A DNA stretch of 64,000 nucleotides from Acinetobacter baumannii (GCF_009759685.1 NZ_CP046654.1:2666001-2730000); one strand, 5' to 3'; shown: positions 50,668 through 61,700, counted from the first letter of the stretch. Program-made: numbers and translations. The notes: generated by a model from the sequence alone, not told the origin.

Positions 50668-50812
50668 AACCTTGGCAATATTGAAATTCAAATGCGGTAT
50701 TTTAAGTCTTCAGGTGGTCAAGTCAAATGTTTCGGTGTTTTTCTTCATGTAGATGTCATGATCAATATTTAAGCTAAGAGGCTAATTAAAACTCACATGA
50801 ACATTTTTACTC

Positions 50813-53251
50813 ATGAAAACTTTTCAATTAAAAATACTTTCGGTTTTTTTAAGTGCATTAGGTGCATTTTCATATAGTTCTGTTGCTCAGGCACAGCTCA
50901 TGTTTAGCCAGTATGTTGATGGTAGCAGTAATAAAAAAGGGTTAGAAATTTATAACCCGGATGGTACTACTGTTAACTTGGCTGATTATGAAATTCAACA
51001 ATTTAATAATGGTGGAACTGCGAAAACAGCTACCTTCCGTTTACAAGGTACGCTTGCAAGTAAACAAAAATTTTTGGTGGGGCGTTCAGAATTACAGACA
51101 GAACTTGGCAATAAAGTAAATCAAGTGGCTGCATTGTCTTTTAATGGGGATGATGCAGTTGTGCTTGTTTATAAAGGCACACCTGTAGATCGTTTTGGCC
51201 GTATTGGGGAACGACCTGAGGCAGGATGGGGAACTGTTGTTTCAAGCTTGGGAAATAGCTTTAAACGTATTGAAACTGAAAATCCAGCTTTGAGTATTGA
51301 TCCGACAGCGGCATTTGATTTGGACCATTCATGGACAGCATGGGCAAACCGAAATGATTTTACAAATCTATCAGGTACTACTACTCAGCCTCCTATTGAA
51401 ACGGTCAGCTGTTCAAGCTCAGATACACCAATTGCCGATTTAGCAACATCAGCACAAAACCAGACTTATACCGTGCGTGGGGTAATTACTGCCGACTATC
51501 GTTATGCAAATGGTTTCTCAGGTTTTTATGTTCAAACACCTGATACGAAAGCACGTGCAAATGTAAGCAATGCCATTTTTGTTTATATTCCGAATAGTAG
51601 TGCGGTGAAAGGTGGACAAATTGGTGATGAGGTTATTTTACGTGGTCGTTTAACGAGCTATCAAAATCAGCTACAGATTGACCAATTACAACAAGATATT
51701 CAAACCTGTAATAGCAATATGGCAAATCAGGTTCAGCCAATTAGCCTTGAACTACCATTTTCGAGCTTAACAGGCGGTTCAACCCATTCTCCGCAGCGTT
51801 ATCAAGGCATGTTGGTGAAATTGCCTCAGACTTTAACGGTGAGTGAGAATTATAATTATGGTCGTTATGGTGAGTTATCGTTAAGTTTAGGTCGCTTATA
51901 TATTCCAACCAATTTATATCCAGCGCTATCTCCTGAAGCTAAAGCTCTAGCTCAGAAAAATTTATTATCTAAAATTATTTTTGATGATGGTTATAACAAT
52001 CAAAACCGTACACCATGGTTACCTACAAATTTTAGTGCTGCCAATACATTGCGTTCAGGCTACCAGCTTAAAAATATCGAAGGGATTTTAGAGTATCGTT
52101 TTAACGGTTGGCGCGTACAACCAGTGCTTGGACGTACGCAACCAGAAGTTATTACTCAAACCAACCCGCGTCAAAATATTATTACGAAAAATGCCAATCA
52201 TATTCGTGTAGCTTCATTTAACGTCTTGAACTATGACAATGGTGCAACAGGTTTCCCAACAGAGCGTGGTGCAAACACACAAGCAGAGTTTGATAAACAG
52301 CACCGTAAAATTGTGAGTGCACTCAAATCGATTGATGCTGACGTTTACGGTTTAATGGAAATTGCCAACAATGGCTATGGCCCAAACAGCGCAATTGCTC
52401 ATTTAACGAGTGCACTAGGTCCAGACTGGAAATATGTTATTCCTGAAAATCTGGATCGTTTAGGTAATGATGTTATTGCTGTTGCGATTATCTATAACAG
52501 TAAGCGTGTGAAGCCTTTAAATAAAGCTGTTGTGCTTGATTTAGGTGATAAAAACAGAACGACCTTAGCTCAAACGTTCCAAGCTGTCCGTGGTAATAAA
52601 ACATTTACCGTTATTCCAAACCATTTGAAATCAAAAGGGTGTAGTGGAGTAGATGCTAACTCTTCTGATGCCGATCAAAATGATGGTCAGGGATGCTGGA
52701 ATCCAACCCGTGTAAAAGCAGTTGATCAAATTGTGCAGTGGCTAGCAAAAAATCCGACGCAAGTGCCTAAGCAAAATGCTTTACTCGTTGGAGACATGAA
52801 TAGTTATGCAAAAGAGGCGCCGATTTTGGCATTTGAAAAAGCCAATTATAAAGTCTTACTCAATGACGCTAAAGTTGGGCAAGGCGCTCAGGCGTACAGT
52901 TATGTTTTTGGTGTGGCAAGTGATGCAAATGGTAATGGTGGAGCGGGTAACTTAGACCATGCTATTGCTGATGCAGATTTATATCCAAAAGTAGTTCGTA
53001 CTTTTGCTTGGCATATTAATGCTGACGAGCCGACGGTTCTAGATTACAACGAAGAATATAAAACTGATGAGCAAAAAGCCTTGTTCTATGGTGAAGATGC
53101 CTATCGTTCTTCAGACCATGACCCTGTGATTGTCGATCTAGATTTAAATGGCAAAGACTCGAATCAGCCAAATGATAACCAGAAAAGTCCAATTTTCGAT
53201 TTCTTATCTCAATTAATGGAATGGATTAGCCAGCTTTTTAAACGTAGTTAA
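50813..53251 (+). CDS. Secreted ExeM/NucH-type nuclease with lamin-tail domain
   Basis: This protein of 812 residues has a signal peptide (about 1-27, ending VAQAQ). A lamin-tail-like domain (28-135) has the KKGLEIYNPDG pattern. Residues about 195-300 have an OB-fold (VRGVITADYRYANGFSGFYVQ). The C-terminal endonuclease/exonuclease/phosphatase domain (about 460-785) contains VASFNVLNYDNGA, LMEIANNGYG (metal Glu), FTVIPNHLKSKGC (His), LLVGDMNSY (Asp) and SSDHDPVIVDL (the Asp-His end). Activity on extracellular DNA is likely, giving a role in biofilm turnover or nutrient use. The closing IFDFLSQLMEWISQLFKRS is an unusual tail. Confidence 0.88.
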   Translation: MKTFQLKILSVFLSALGAFSYSSVAQAQLMFSQYVDGSSNKKGLEIYNPDGTTVNLADYEIQQFNNGGTAKTATFRLQGTLASKQKFLVGRSELQTELGNKVNQVAALSFNGDDAVVLVYKGTPVDRFGRIGERPEAGWGTVVSSLGNSFKRIETENPALSIDPTAAFDLDHSWTAWANRNDFTNLSGTTTQPPIETVSCSSSDTPIADLATSAQNQTYTVRGVITADYRYANGFSGFYVQTPDTKARANVSNAIFVYIPNSSAVKGGQIGDEVILRGRLTSYQNQLQIDQLQQDIQTCNSNMANQVQPISLELPFSSLTGGSTHSPQRYQGMLVKLPQTLTVSENYNYGRYGELSLSLGRLYIPTNLYPALSPEAKALAQKNLLSKIIFDDGYNNQNRTPWLPTNFSAANTLRSGYQLKNIEGILEYRFNGWRVQPVLGRTQPEVITQTNPRQNIITKNANHIRVASFNVLNYDNGATGFPTERGANTQAEFDKQHRKIVSALKSIDADVYGLMEIANNGYGPNSAIAHLTSALGPDWKYVIPENLDRLGNDVIAVAIIYNSKRVKPLNKAVVLDLGDKNRTTLAQTFQAVRGNKTFTVIPNHLKSKGCSGVDANSSDADQNDGQGCWNPTRVKAVDQIVQWLAKNPTQVPKQNALLVGDMNSYAKEAPILAFEKANYKVLLNDAKVGQGAQAYSYVFGVASDANGNGGAGNLDHAIADADLYPKVVRTFAWHINADEPTVLDYNEEYKTDEQKALFYGEDAYRSSDHDPVIVDLDLNGKDSNQPNDNQKSPIFDFLSQLMEWISQLFKRS

Positions 53252-53458
53252 GGGTAAAAATGCGTGATGTGAATGTGTTTTATCATATTTTAAACAATCG
53301 TCACGCAAGACAACTTGCAAGGGAAAACTTTTTCAAGAATATTAGGTAGTGTAAGTAATTTATAAATTTACGCTTTTTTACAATTAAGGAATTGTACAAA
53401 CCTTGCAGGTTTTTTAGAACCAATTTAAAACGTTAATGTGAGATAACAAGGATCAGAT

Positions 53459-54070
53459 ATGAAATTATATTATTCGCCAGGCGCATGTTCTTTAGCTGCA
53501 CATATTATTTTAAATGAAATTAATGTTGATTTTGATTTAGAACGAGTAAATTTAAAAACACATAAAACAGAAAAAGGTGCAGATTATTATGAAATTAACC
53601 CAAAGGGATATGTACCAGCTTTAGAAATTAATCCGGGTTTAATTTTAACTGAAAACGTAGCGATTTTACCTTTCCTTGCTCAGCATGACCCTAAACAAGA
53701 TTTGATTCCTCCTTCGGGCTTAGGCCGTGCGAAAGTGTTGGAATGGTTGGGCTATTTAAATTCTGAACTGCATGATGCATACGCGGTATTTTTTGGGGCG
53801 CCGTTAACAAATGATGAAAAAACCAAAGCTTATGCTGAAATCGACCGTCTTTTAAAATATATCGATAATTATTTGGCTGAGTCGGATTATGACTATCTGG
53901 TAAATGATAATTTTGGTCCAGCAGATGCGTATTTATTTGTTTTAACAAATTGGTCAAACTCAATTGAGCATGATTTAACGCCATATAAACATATTATTGC
54001 CTTACGTAATAAAGTTGCAGAACGTCAGTCAGTACAAATTGCAATGCGTGATGAAGGTTTAATTTCATAA
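53459..54070 (+). CDS. Glutathione S-transferase-like protein (second copy type)
   Basis: This protein of 203 residues has the start motif YYSPGACSLAAHIILNEIN, the Ser11/Cys7 pocket typical of beta-class bacterial GSTs (GstB/GstA type). It continues with NPKGYVPALEINPGLILTENVAILPFLA (glutathione binding) and an all-helical C-terminal domain with DNFGPADAYLFV. It differs from the copy at 38361 in class. It probably detoxifies electrophiles; no substrate is predictable. A bidirectional-looking terminator separates it from the convergent lipoprotein gene. Confidence 0.88.
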   Translation: MKLYYSPGACSLAAHIILNEINVDFDLERVNLKTHKTEKGADYYEINPKGYVPALEINPGLILTENVAILPFLAQHDPKQDLIPPSGLGRAKVLEWLGYLNSELHDAYAVFFGAPLTNDEKTKAYAEIDRLLKYIDNYLAESDYDYLVNDNFGPADAYLFVLTNWSNSIEHDLTPYKHIIALRNKVAERQSVQIAMRDEGLIS

Positions 54071-54088
54071 GCAATTTTCAAAAGCATT

Positions 54089-54119
54089 AAAAAAGCCCCT
54101 AAGCAATAGGGGCTTTTTT
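54089..54119. terminator. Terminator between the GST and lipoprotein genes
   Basis: A stem of 8 bp or more (AAGCCCCTA / TAGGGGCTT) has A runs on one side and T runs on the other, so it can act for both convergent genes. Confidence 0.85.
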
Positions 54120-54133
54120 AATGCTAAAGCGAA

Positions 54134-54478
54134 TTAGTGTTGAGCATCTTTTTTCACATCAGCAGCTGCATTTTCAACAGCTTGAGCTGTATCAGCAGTC
54201 GCTTTACGTGCAGTAGCTTCTGTTTCAGCTGCAGCTTTAGCAGTCGCATCAGCAGCGTGGTCAGCAGCAGCATCAATTTTAGCTGAAGCGTTGTCTGTTG
54301 CAGTTGCAATATCGCTCGCAGCTTGATCACCAGCAGATTTGATATCTGCTGTTGCTTGTTGAGCAGCATTTTCTAAGTGTTCACCTGTAGTAGCACCAGT
54401 TTCTGGAGCTTTATCTTTATTACAACCAACAAGGGCAACAGTCGCAGCAAGACCTAAAGCAACAAGTAATTTATTCAT
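54134..54478 (-). CDS. Ala-rich lipoprotein with helical repeats
   Basis: This protein of 114 residues has a lipobox (TVALVGCNKD, Cys at 19), so the mature protein is lipid-anchored. The rest is made of heptad-like Ala/Asp/Thr/Lys repeats with many DAAADHAADAT-like segments, consistent with a long helix or coiled coil. It looks like small Ala-rich lipoproteins that link membranes to cell wall or act in stress, but its exact family is not identified. Base composition follows the neighbours. Confidence 0.8.
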   Translation of the reverse strand: MNKLLVALGLAATVALVGCNKDKAPETGATTGEHLENAAQQATADIKSAGDQAASDIATATDNASAKIDAAADHAADATAKAAAETEATARKATADTAQAVENAAADVKKDAQH

Positions 54479-54595
54479 TGTGTTTTTCCTTCTAATTCAT
54501 GGCATCCAAAATTATGGATGTCTAAAATATAAACATAAAGTAACTGATTAATAAAGATCAAAAATTGTTAAAAAGTTGTAACTCTCGTATTAAAA

Positions 54596-54623
54596 AAGCC
54601 TAGCATTTTGTAATGCTAGGCTT
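54596..54623 (-). terminator. Terminator after ahpF
   Basis: A 12-bp stem (AAGCCTAGCATT / AATGCTAGGCTT) is followed by six T on the minus strand. Confidence 0.85.
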
Positions 54624-54651
54624 GAACCAAATGATAGTGATTTGACCAGTT

Positions 54652-56217
54652 TTACTGCCCAGAACGAATGATGTAATCAAACGCAGAGAGTGATGCTTTA
54701 GCGCCTTCACCTGTAGCAATAATGATCTGCTTGTACGGTACAGTGGTACAGTCACCTGCAGCAAATACACCTTTTACATTGGTTTCGTTGCGGTCATTGA
54801 CAATGATCTCGCCACGGTTGGTTAACTCAACCTCACTGTCTTTTAAGAAGTCAGTGTTTGGAAGTAAACCAATCTGTACAAAGATCCCTGCAAGCTCTAC
54901 CACATGCTCTTCATCAGTTGCACGGTCTTTATATTTAAGACCGGTTACTTGTGAACCGTCGCCTAACACTTCTGTACTTAACGCATTCATAATCACTGTG
55001 GTGTTTGGCAAGCTATTTAACTTGTTTTGCAAGACTTGGTCAGCACGAAGTTTAGTGTCAAACTCAACCAGAGTTACATGCTCAACAATACCTGCAAGGT
55101 CAATCGCCGCTTCAACACCTGAGTTACCGCCACCAATCACGGCAACACGTTTGCCTTTGAACAATGGACCATCACAGTGTGGACAGTACGCTACACCACG
55201 GGTACGGTATTCAGCTTCACCCGGTACATTCATTTCTCTCCAACGTGCACCTGTTGAAAGGATCACAGTTTTCGATTCAAGTTTTGCACCGTTTTCAAGT
55301 TCAACTTCAACCAAGCCATTTGCTGTTTGGTCTGCACCAGTGATTTTGCTGACACGTTGCAGGTTCATGATATCCACATCGTATTCACGAACATGTGCTT
55401 CCATTTCAGCAGCAAACTTAGGACCTTGGGTCTTTTGCACAGAAGTGAAGTTTTCAATGTCCATGGTGTCCATGACCTGACCACCAAAGCGTTCAGCCAC
55501 GATACCTGTGTTAATGCCTTTACGTGCCGCATAGATTGCAGCTGTTGCACCTGCAGGTCCACCACCAATCACCAATACATCAAACGCATCTTTGGCATTG
55601 AGTGCTGCTGCGTCTTTTTCAGCTGAATTGGTATCAAGTTTTGCCACAATCTCTTCAAGCGTCATACGACCTTGACCAATGTGCTCATTGTCCTGGAATA
55701 CCATCGGTACAGCCATGATTTTGCGTTGTTCCACTTCGTCTTGGAAGAATGCACCATCAATCATGGTTGCTGTAGTGTTCGGATTATAAATAGCAATCAG
55801 GTTAAGCGCCTGTACCACGTCCGGACAGTTATGACAGCTAAGCGATACGAATACATCAAAGTTAGCTTTGAGGTTTAAGCCTTTAATCTGATTTAAAACT
55901 TCATCCGACACTTTAGGTGCATAGCCAGACACTTGTAACAGCGCCAAGATCAAAGACGTAAACTCATGACCCATTGGTAAGCCTGCGAAGAACACACGAG
56001 GTTGTTCACCTGCTTTAGCCACACCAAAGCTTGGACGACGTGTATTGTTACCGTCAAAACGGGCTGTTACCTTGTCAGAAAGCTCAGCGATTTCAGTTAC
56101 TAATTCTTTAATTTGAGCAGCTTTGTCTGATTCATCTAAAGCAGCAACTAATTCGATTGGACTTTCTAAACGTTCTAGGTAAGCTTTTAATTGAGTTTTA
56201 ATGTTTTGATCTAACAT
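54652..56217 (-). CDS. ahpF: Alkyl hydroperoxide reductase subunit F
   Basis: This protein has 521 residues from ATG 56217, with GGAG ten bases upstream; ATG 56238 would overlap that site. The N-terminal tandem thioredoxin-like domain has the CHNCPD redox pair at about 129-132. Next come FAD-binding [11 protein letters not shown] and the second Cys pair CPHCDGP at about 345-348, then NAD(P)H-binding [10 protein letters not shown] and [11 protein letters not shown]. It passes electrons from NADH to AhpC for peroxide removal. Unlike E. coli the gene is not next to ahpC, which lies 1.6 kb further right with three other genes between. Confidence 0.96.
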   Translation of the reverse strand: MLDQNIKTQLKAYLERLESPIELVAALDESDKAAQIKELVTEIAELSDKVTARFDGNNTRRPSFGVAKAGEQPRVFFAGLPMGHEFTSLILALLQVSGYAPKVSDEVLNQIKGLNLKANFDVFVSLSCHNCPDVVQALNLIAIYNPNTTATMIDGAFFQDEVEQRKIMAVPMVFQDNEHIGQGRMTLEEIVAKLDTNSAEKDAAALNAKDAFDVLVIGGGPAGATAAIYAARKGINTGIVAERFGGQVMDTMDIENFTSVQKTQGPKFAAEMEAHVREYDVDIMNLQRVSKITGADQTANGLVEVELENGAKLESKTVILSTGARWREMNVPGEAEYRTRGVAYCPHCDGPLFKGKRVAVIGGGNSGVEAAIDLAGIVEHVTLVEFDTKLRADQVLQNKLNSLPNTTVIMNALSTEVLGDGSQVTGLKYKDRATDEEHVVELAGIFVQIGLLPNTDFLKDSEVELTNRGEIIVNDRNETNVKGVFAAGDCTTVPYKQIIIATGEGAKASLSAFDYIIRSGQ

Positions 56218-56479
56218 CTGTTTTTTACTCCAATGCATCCAAATTCTTTCAATAGATGCATAGTACGTTAAAACAATGAATAGGTAAAACAGTATGTTTT
56301 TATGAATTTAATCGTTTTTTTGAATGCTGGTTTGCAACAACGCGTAAGTTAAGAAAGTACAGAAAGAGCATCTTAATTTCATTTTTAGTTTTGCAGTATT
56401 TTAAAGTGAAAGTGTTTGAAAATTTATATATGTTATATGGCTGTAAAGATTTTATGTCATAACATTAAAAGGTACTTTC

Positions 56480-56698
56480 ATGTCATTGCAACGCGGCATT
56501 TATCAGCATTATAAAGGTAATCTCTATCAAGTTTTTTCTGTAGCAAAACACAGTGAAACTGAAGAGGAATTGGTCGTTTATCAATGTTTATATGGTGATT
56601 ATTCAACTTGGGTTCGACCACTTGATATGTTTACTGAAACCGTGCAAATGAGTGATGGTAGCGTCGTACCGCGTTTTAAATTAATACAAAGTACTTAA
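56480..56698 (+). CDS. DUF1653 small protein
   Basis: This protein of 72 residues has the DUF1653 pattern: [36 protein letters not shown] with a closing [16 protein letters not shown]. The family consists of small proteins of unknown role, often with an RNA-binding type SH3-like fold. It starts at ATG 56480 with AAAAGG upstream and lies in the same direction as the O-methyltransferase gene 36 bases further on, so both could share a message. Confidence 0.85.
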   Translation: MSLQRGIYQHYKGNLYQVFSVAKHSETEEELVVYQCLYGDYSTWVRPLDMFTETVQMSDGSVVPRFKLIQST

Positions 56699-56734
56699 AT
56701 AAAACGGCTGTCATATAAAGAAGGAGTAAAATAG

Positions 56735-57322
56735 ATGCCAAATACTATTTTCTTACAAAGAGTTGCTGATTTATATGACACCTTTAAACAGCATGACTCA
56801 CAGCAATCCGATCGTTTACAACGGTATCGTAATATAGAAGTAGAATCTGCTCAGCTAATTTCCCAGCTTATTCGTATGCAGCAAGCCAAGTCTATTTTGG
56901 AAATTGGCACTTCAACAGGCTATTCAACTTTGTGGCTTGCCGAAGCTGCCCAAGCGACTGGTGGGCAAGTCATTACAGTTGAAATTGATGCAAAGCGAAG
57001 TGCAGAGGCAAAACGTCATGTAGCTGAGTTAGAGCTCAGTGAAATTGTTCAATTTTGGGTAGGAGATGCAGCCGATTACTTAAAAGCAGCTCAGGAAAAA
57101 TTTGATTTTATTTTGTTAGATGCTGAACGTGATGCATATGAAAATTATTGGCCAGATTTAAAACGCCTAATGAAGCCTAAAGGTGGGGTTTTAGTTGTCG
57201 ATAATGTGATATCTCATGCGGCAGAAGTAAATCGATTTATAGCCTTAATTAAAAAAGATCCGGATTACATGAGTAGCATTTTGCCTGTCGGCGCAGGTTT
57301 GTGTTTAGTGGTCACAAAATAG
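56735..57322 (+). CDS. O-methyltransferase (caffeoyl-CoA-type fold, OMT3)
   Basis: This protein of 195 residues has SAM-binding motif ILEIGTSTGYSTLWLAEAA near 52-70, a FDFILLDAERDAYENYWPDLKRLMKPKGGVLVVDNV stretch (about 122-158) with the metal-binding Asp residues, and the family's closing PVGAGLCLV strand. It resembles small bacterial O-methyltransferases that use a divalent metal and methylate catechols or similar phenols. The substrate is not predictable. It ends 33 bases before a clean terminator. Confidence 0.88.
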   Translation: MPNTIFLQRVADLYDTFKQHDSQQSDRLQRYRNIEVESAQLISQLIRMQQAKSILEIGTSTGYSTLWLAEAAQATGGQVITVEIDAKRSAEAKRHVAELELSEIVQFWVGDAADYLKAAQEKFDFILLDAERDAYENYWPDLKRLMKPKGGVLVVDNVISHAAEVNRFIALIKKDPDYMSSILPVGAGLCLVVTK

Positions 57323-57355
57323 TTATGCTGAAATAATTTTTCATATTCCAGTTGG

Positions 57356-57380
57356 GGCCTGTTTTGAACAGGCCTTTTTT
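57356..57380 (+). terminator. Terminator after the O-methyltransferase gene
   Basis: An 8-bp stem GGCCTGTT / AACAGGCC with loop TTG is followed by six T. Confidence 0.85.
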
Positions 57381-57386
57381 ATAATT

Positions 57387-57602
57387 TTATGAGGCAATCA
57401 CCAAAGAGAGTCGGGTAAAGTGCAAATTAAATTCTAAGTATTTGTGTACAAAAGCGGCTTTATCGGTTGAACGCAATAAGTTGTCATAAACAAACTCAGG
57501 AACAGGATGATAAAGATCTCCTGAGCCATCGCTATAAAAGATTTTTAAATGACGCGATGTCGCATTGTATTTCCATGAAGTGACGACCGCTGTATTCGCC
57601 AT
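57387..57602 (-). CDS. KTSC-domain small protein
   Basis: This protein of 71 residues is a single KTSC domain: VVTSWKYNATSRHLKIFYSDGSGDLYHPVPEFVYDNLLRSTDKAAFVHKYL has the expected S-x-Y-x-L-x-I-x-F-x-G-Y-x-V-P-x-x-V pattern. The domain is also found next to lysyl-tRNA synthetases and in small proteins of unknown role, likely nucleic-acid associated. ATG 57602 has GGGTG upstream. The role is not known. Confidence 0.75.
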   Translation of the reverse strand: MANTAVVTSWKYNATSRHLKIFYSDGSGDLYHPVPEFVYDNLLRSTDKAAFVHKYLEFNLHFTRLSLVIAS

Positions 57603-57743
57603 AAATGCACCCCTTTATTTCATATCAAACGTACTCAAAAATTAACCAGTTGTTTATTTGACATTACTCAATGTTTAGGTAACGGGGAAGGGCAGAATTG
57701 TAAAAGTATCAGTAGAAAATGTGATGTGCTTATTCAAAACAAA

Positions 57744-57769
57744 AGAACCATCCGATAAAGGATGGTTCT
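57744..57769 (-). terminator. Terminator after ahpC
   Basis: A 10-bp stem AGAACCATCC / GGATGGTTCT has a six-base loop and is followed on the minus strand by TTTTGTTTTG. Confidence 0.8.
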
Positions 57770-57794
57770 TTAGGTTTTTAAAATCTAAGAGAGA

Positions 57795-58358
57795 TTAGAT
57801 TTTACCAACTAGGTCGATAGATGGAGCAAGAGTTGCTTCGCCTTCTTTCCATTTAGCTGGGCAAACTTCACCTGGGTGAGAGTGTACGTATTGAGCAGCT
57901 TTTACTTTACGAAGAAGTTCAGATGCGTCACGACCGATACCGCCAGCGTTGATTTCAACGATTTGGATTTTACCTTCTGGATCGATAACGAAAGTACCAC
58001 GGTCAGCTAAACCTTCAGACTCGATTAAAACGTCAAAGTTTTTAGAAAGAGTCCAAGTTGGATCGCCGATTAATGGGTATTGGATTTTCTTGATCGCGTC
58101 TGAAGTGTCGTGCCAAGCTTTGTGAGTGAAGTGAGTGTCAGTAGAAACACCGTAGATTTCCACGCCTAATTTTTGGAATTCAGCGTAGTTATCAGCTAAG
58201 TCTTCAAGCTCAGTAGGACATACGAAAGTGAAGTCAGCAGGATAGAAGAATACAACAGACCACTTACCTTTAAGGTTAGTTTCGTTCACTTCGATGAATT
58301 GGCCGTTGTGGTAAGCAGTTGCTTGGAAAGGTTTAACTTCAGTATTAATCAAGCTCAT
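57795..58358 (-). CDS. ahpC: Alkyl hydroperoxide reductase peroxiredoxin AhpC
   Basis: This protein has 187 residues from ATG 58358 (MSLIN), with GGAG six bases upstream, the standard AhpC length; ATGs at 58361 and 58370 are alternatives. The peroxidatic Cys is in [18 protein letters not shown] (about Cys47) and the resolving Cys in GEVCPAKW (about Cys166). It is a typical 2-Cys peroxiredoxin using AhpF for reduction. The divergent hrpA gene begins further right across 352 bases, where an imperfect inverted repeat lies at 58455-58493. Confidence 0.97.
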   Translation of the reverse strand: MSLINTEVKPFQATAYHNGQFIEVNETNLKGKWSVVFFYPADFTFVCPTELEDLADNYAEFQKLGVEIYGVSTDTHFTHKAWHDTSDAIKKIQYPLIGDPTWTLSKNFDVLIESEGLADRGTFVIDPEGKIQIVEINAGGIGRDASELLRKVKAAQYVHSHPGEVCPAKWKEGEATLAPSIDLVGKI

Positions 58359-58454
58359 CATTGTCTCCATGATTGAGGTTTATATTTAAACTTGTTTACG
58401 AGATGTAGAATAAATAAAAATTCTTTATTGGGGAAATAGTATTTTTACATGACT

Positions 58455-58493
58455 AAAATCGGAAAATTGAATAAGTATGAAATTTTCGATTTT
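58455..58493. promoter_or_regulatory. Imperfect inverted repeat between ahpC and hrpA
   Basis: AAAATCGGAAAATT (58455-58468) and AATTTTCGATTTT (58481-58493) pair with one bulged base around a 12-base loop. It lies about 100 bases before the ahpC start on the minus strand, so it could be an operator or leader hairpin for ahpC. The rest of the 352 bases between the two genes is AT-rich and shows no gene. Confidence 0.4.
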
Positions 58494-58710
58494 TAAGTCC
58501 CCAAATACTGTATTCGATTTGACTGCAAAAACATGTAAATCAAATGACAGTTATAGTAAAAGAAACTTGCCTAACAACATGAAGCTTACATACTAAAAAT
58601 TCAAGGGTGAAATGTAAAAAAATTAAAAATATATAAAAAACCAATTGTTTTACCTTATGGTCATTAAGGCGTAAAATAGAGGATTGTTGAATTTTCAGGA
58701 AAATTTATCT

Positions 58711-61700
58711 GTGCTGAATGGTTTAAATATAGATCAATGGGTGATGGCGAGAGATCGTTACCGTTTAAATCGTTTACGTAAAGATAAAAAAGCCAATACT
58801 GCAGAGATTGAAAAATTATTTAAACAGTCTAATGCAAAAGTTAGACAGCGTTTTGAACGCTTACCAAAAATCAAATTAAATCAGGATCTTCCTGTAACCC
58901 AATATGCTGACCGTTTAATAGAAGCGATTCAAAAGCATCAGGTCATTATTGTGGCTGGTGAAACAGGTTCAGGGAAAACTACTCAGCTCCCTCAAATTGC
59001 AATGTTAGCAGGGCGTGGCTTGACTGGTATGATTGGTCATACCCAGCCACGTCGTTTAGCTGCACGTAGTGTGTCGCAGCGTATTGCAGAAGAAGTCGGC
59101 GAAAAGCTCGGCGAATCGATTGGTTTTAAAATCCGTTTTAATGAACAAGGTTCGCAAGATTCGATTGTCCGGTTAATGACCGACGGTATTTTGCTTGCCG
59201 AGTTAGGCAATGACCGCTTCTTGTCTAAATATGACACCATCATTATTGATGAGGCGCACGAGCGCTCACTCAATATCGATTTTATTATGGGCTATTTAAA
59301 GCAGTTACTGCCAAAACGCCCAGATTTAAAAGTCATCGTGACTTCGGCAACTTTAGATGTAAATCGTTTTAGTAACTACTTTAATAATGCACCAATTTTT
59401 GAAGTAGAAGGGCGTAGTTATCCGGTCGAAGTGCGTTATCGTCCAATTTCAGAAATGAATATTGGTGGTAGTGATGACGACGAGTTCGACGACTTTGAAG
59501 AAAACCTGCCGCGTGCAGTCGTACAAGCTGTAGAAGAATGCTTTGCTGATGCCGAGGAAAAAGGTCATCCAGAACATGCAGATATTCTGATTTTCTCAAG
59601 CACAGAGCAAGAAATTCGAGAATTGCAGGAAACCTTACAAAAGTACGGGCCGAGACATACCGAAATTTTACCTTTGTATGCGCGTTTAGCCGTTTCTGAG
59701 CAACAAAAGATTTTTAGCCCAAGTGGAAAGGGCCGCCGTATTATTATTGCGACGAACGTTGCAGAAACTGCACTGACTGTTCCTAATATTCGCTACGTGA
59801 TTGATAGCGGCTTTGCACGTATATCTCGTTATAACTACCGTTCACGCGTGCAACGCTTACCGATTGAGGCAATTTCACAAGCTGCAGCAAATCAACGTAA
59901 AGGGCGCTGTGGTCGTGTTGCTCCAGGTGTATGTATTCGTTTATATAGCGAAGAAGACTTTTTAAGTCGTCCTGAGTTTACCGAACCTGAAATTAAGCGA
60001 ACTAACTTGGCATCGGTTATTCTGCAAATGCAGAGCTTAGGTTTAGGTGAGCTGGAAAACTTTGATTTCATTGAGCCGCCAGATTTCCGTCTAGTCAATG
60101 ATGGTCGTAAGCTACTCATTGAGTTAGGTGCGCTGAACGAGAAGAAAAACGAACTGACCAAAGTCGGCCAAATGATGGCACGTATGCCGATTGATCCAAG
60201 ACTCGCACGTATGATTGTGGGTGGGGCTCATTTTGGTGTACTCAAAGAAATTTTGGTGGTGGTGAGTGCACTTGCAGTTCAAGACCCGCGTGAACGTCCA
60301 GCAGATAAACAAATGCAAGCTGATCAAAAGCATGCACTATTCAAAGAGGCAGATTCAGATTTTCTGTTTTATTTAAAACTTTGGGATACTTTAAATCCTA
60401 AAGGTGAAGCAGGAATGTCGGAAAACAAGCGTCGTCAATTTGCTAAGCAGCATTTCTTAAGCTGGTTACGGTTACGGGAATGGAAACAGACACACCAGCA
60501 GTTAGTTGAGCTGGCCGAAGGTTTAAAACTTAGTTTTAATGAAAAGCCTGCAAATTATGAAAACTTGCACCGTGCTTTGCTGACCGGTTTATTGTCTTTT
60601 ATTGCCAATAAAACTGATGAACGTAATACCTTTATGGCAGTGCGTCAGCAAAAGGCTAAAGTTTTTCCGGCCAGTACATTGCATAAAACCAATACTGCGT
60701 GGGTGATGGCTTTTGAGATGGTGGAAACCTCTCAGGTCTATTTACGTACATTAGCAAAAATTGATCCTGAATGGATTTTGCTTGCTGCACGCGACTTATT
60801 GAAATATCACTATTTCGAGCCGCATTGGTCTAAAAAAGCTGGTATTGTAAATGCTTATGCGCAAATTTCATTGTTTGGTTTAATTATTGAACCGAAGCGT
60901 TTGGTTAATTTTGAAAAAGTTGATCAACCTGCTGCACATGAGATTTTCTTACGTGATGCATTAACCACAGGAAATCTGGGGACAGTTCCACCATTTTTAA
61001 AACACAACTTGCTTAAACTTGAAGAAGTAGAGCGAGTTGAAGATAAATTACGTCGCCGCGATTTGGTGGTCGATGAAGAAACGATTTATCAGTTCTATGC
61101 ATCGAAAATTCCTGAAGAAATTGCGAGTCGTCGTAGTTTTGAAGACTGGCGTGCAACTGTAGAAGCAAAAAATCCGCGTTATTTATATGTAGAAGATGAT
61201 GCGCTTTGGCTCAATGACCGTCCGACCACGCAGCAATTCCCTGATCATTTACATAATGGCCAGTTACGCTTGGCAACTACTTATCGCTTTGACCCAAGTC
61301 ATGATGAAGATGGCGCAACGGTCCAAATTCCGGTACAGGCATTGCCTCAGGTAGATGAAAATATTTGGTCGTGGGGGATTCCAGGCTGGCGTTTAGATCT
61401 CATTGAAGCCTTATTGAAAGCCTTACCAAAAGATAAACGTCGTAACCTCGTACCAATTCCAGATATGGCGCGTAAGCTCATGCAAGGTATTGATGCTGTA
61501 CATTTGCGACAACATATCTTTAGCTATCTGGCGTTTGCTTTACGTGGTGAGCAGATTACGGAAAAAGATTTTTCATTTGAACGCATAGATCCGTATTTGG
61601 TGCCTTTTATTAAGGTGATTGATGAAAAAGGTAAATTGATCGCCAAAGGCCGTGACTTGGCTGAGTTGAAGGCTCGTTGTCGCGTAGAAACGCATCGTCC

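Noticed and set aside
54722..55480. A 252-residue open frame on the plus strand opposite ahpF
   Set aside because: It is antisense to a clear ahpF gene, is Ser/Thr/Pro-rich as expected of a complementary frame, and has no ribosome site.
58684..58710. TTG 58684 as the start of hrpA
   Set aside because: The nearest purine-rich site is only 1 base away, while GTG 58711 has AGGA at a normal distance.
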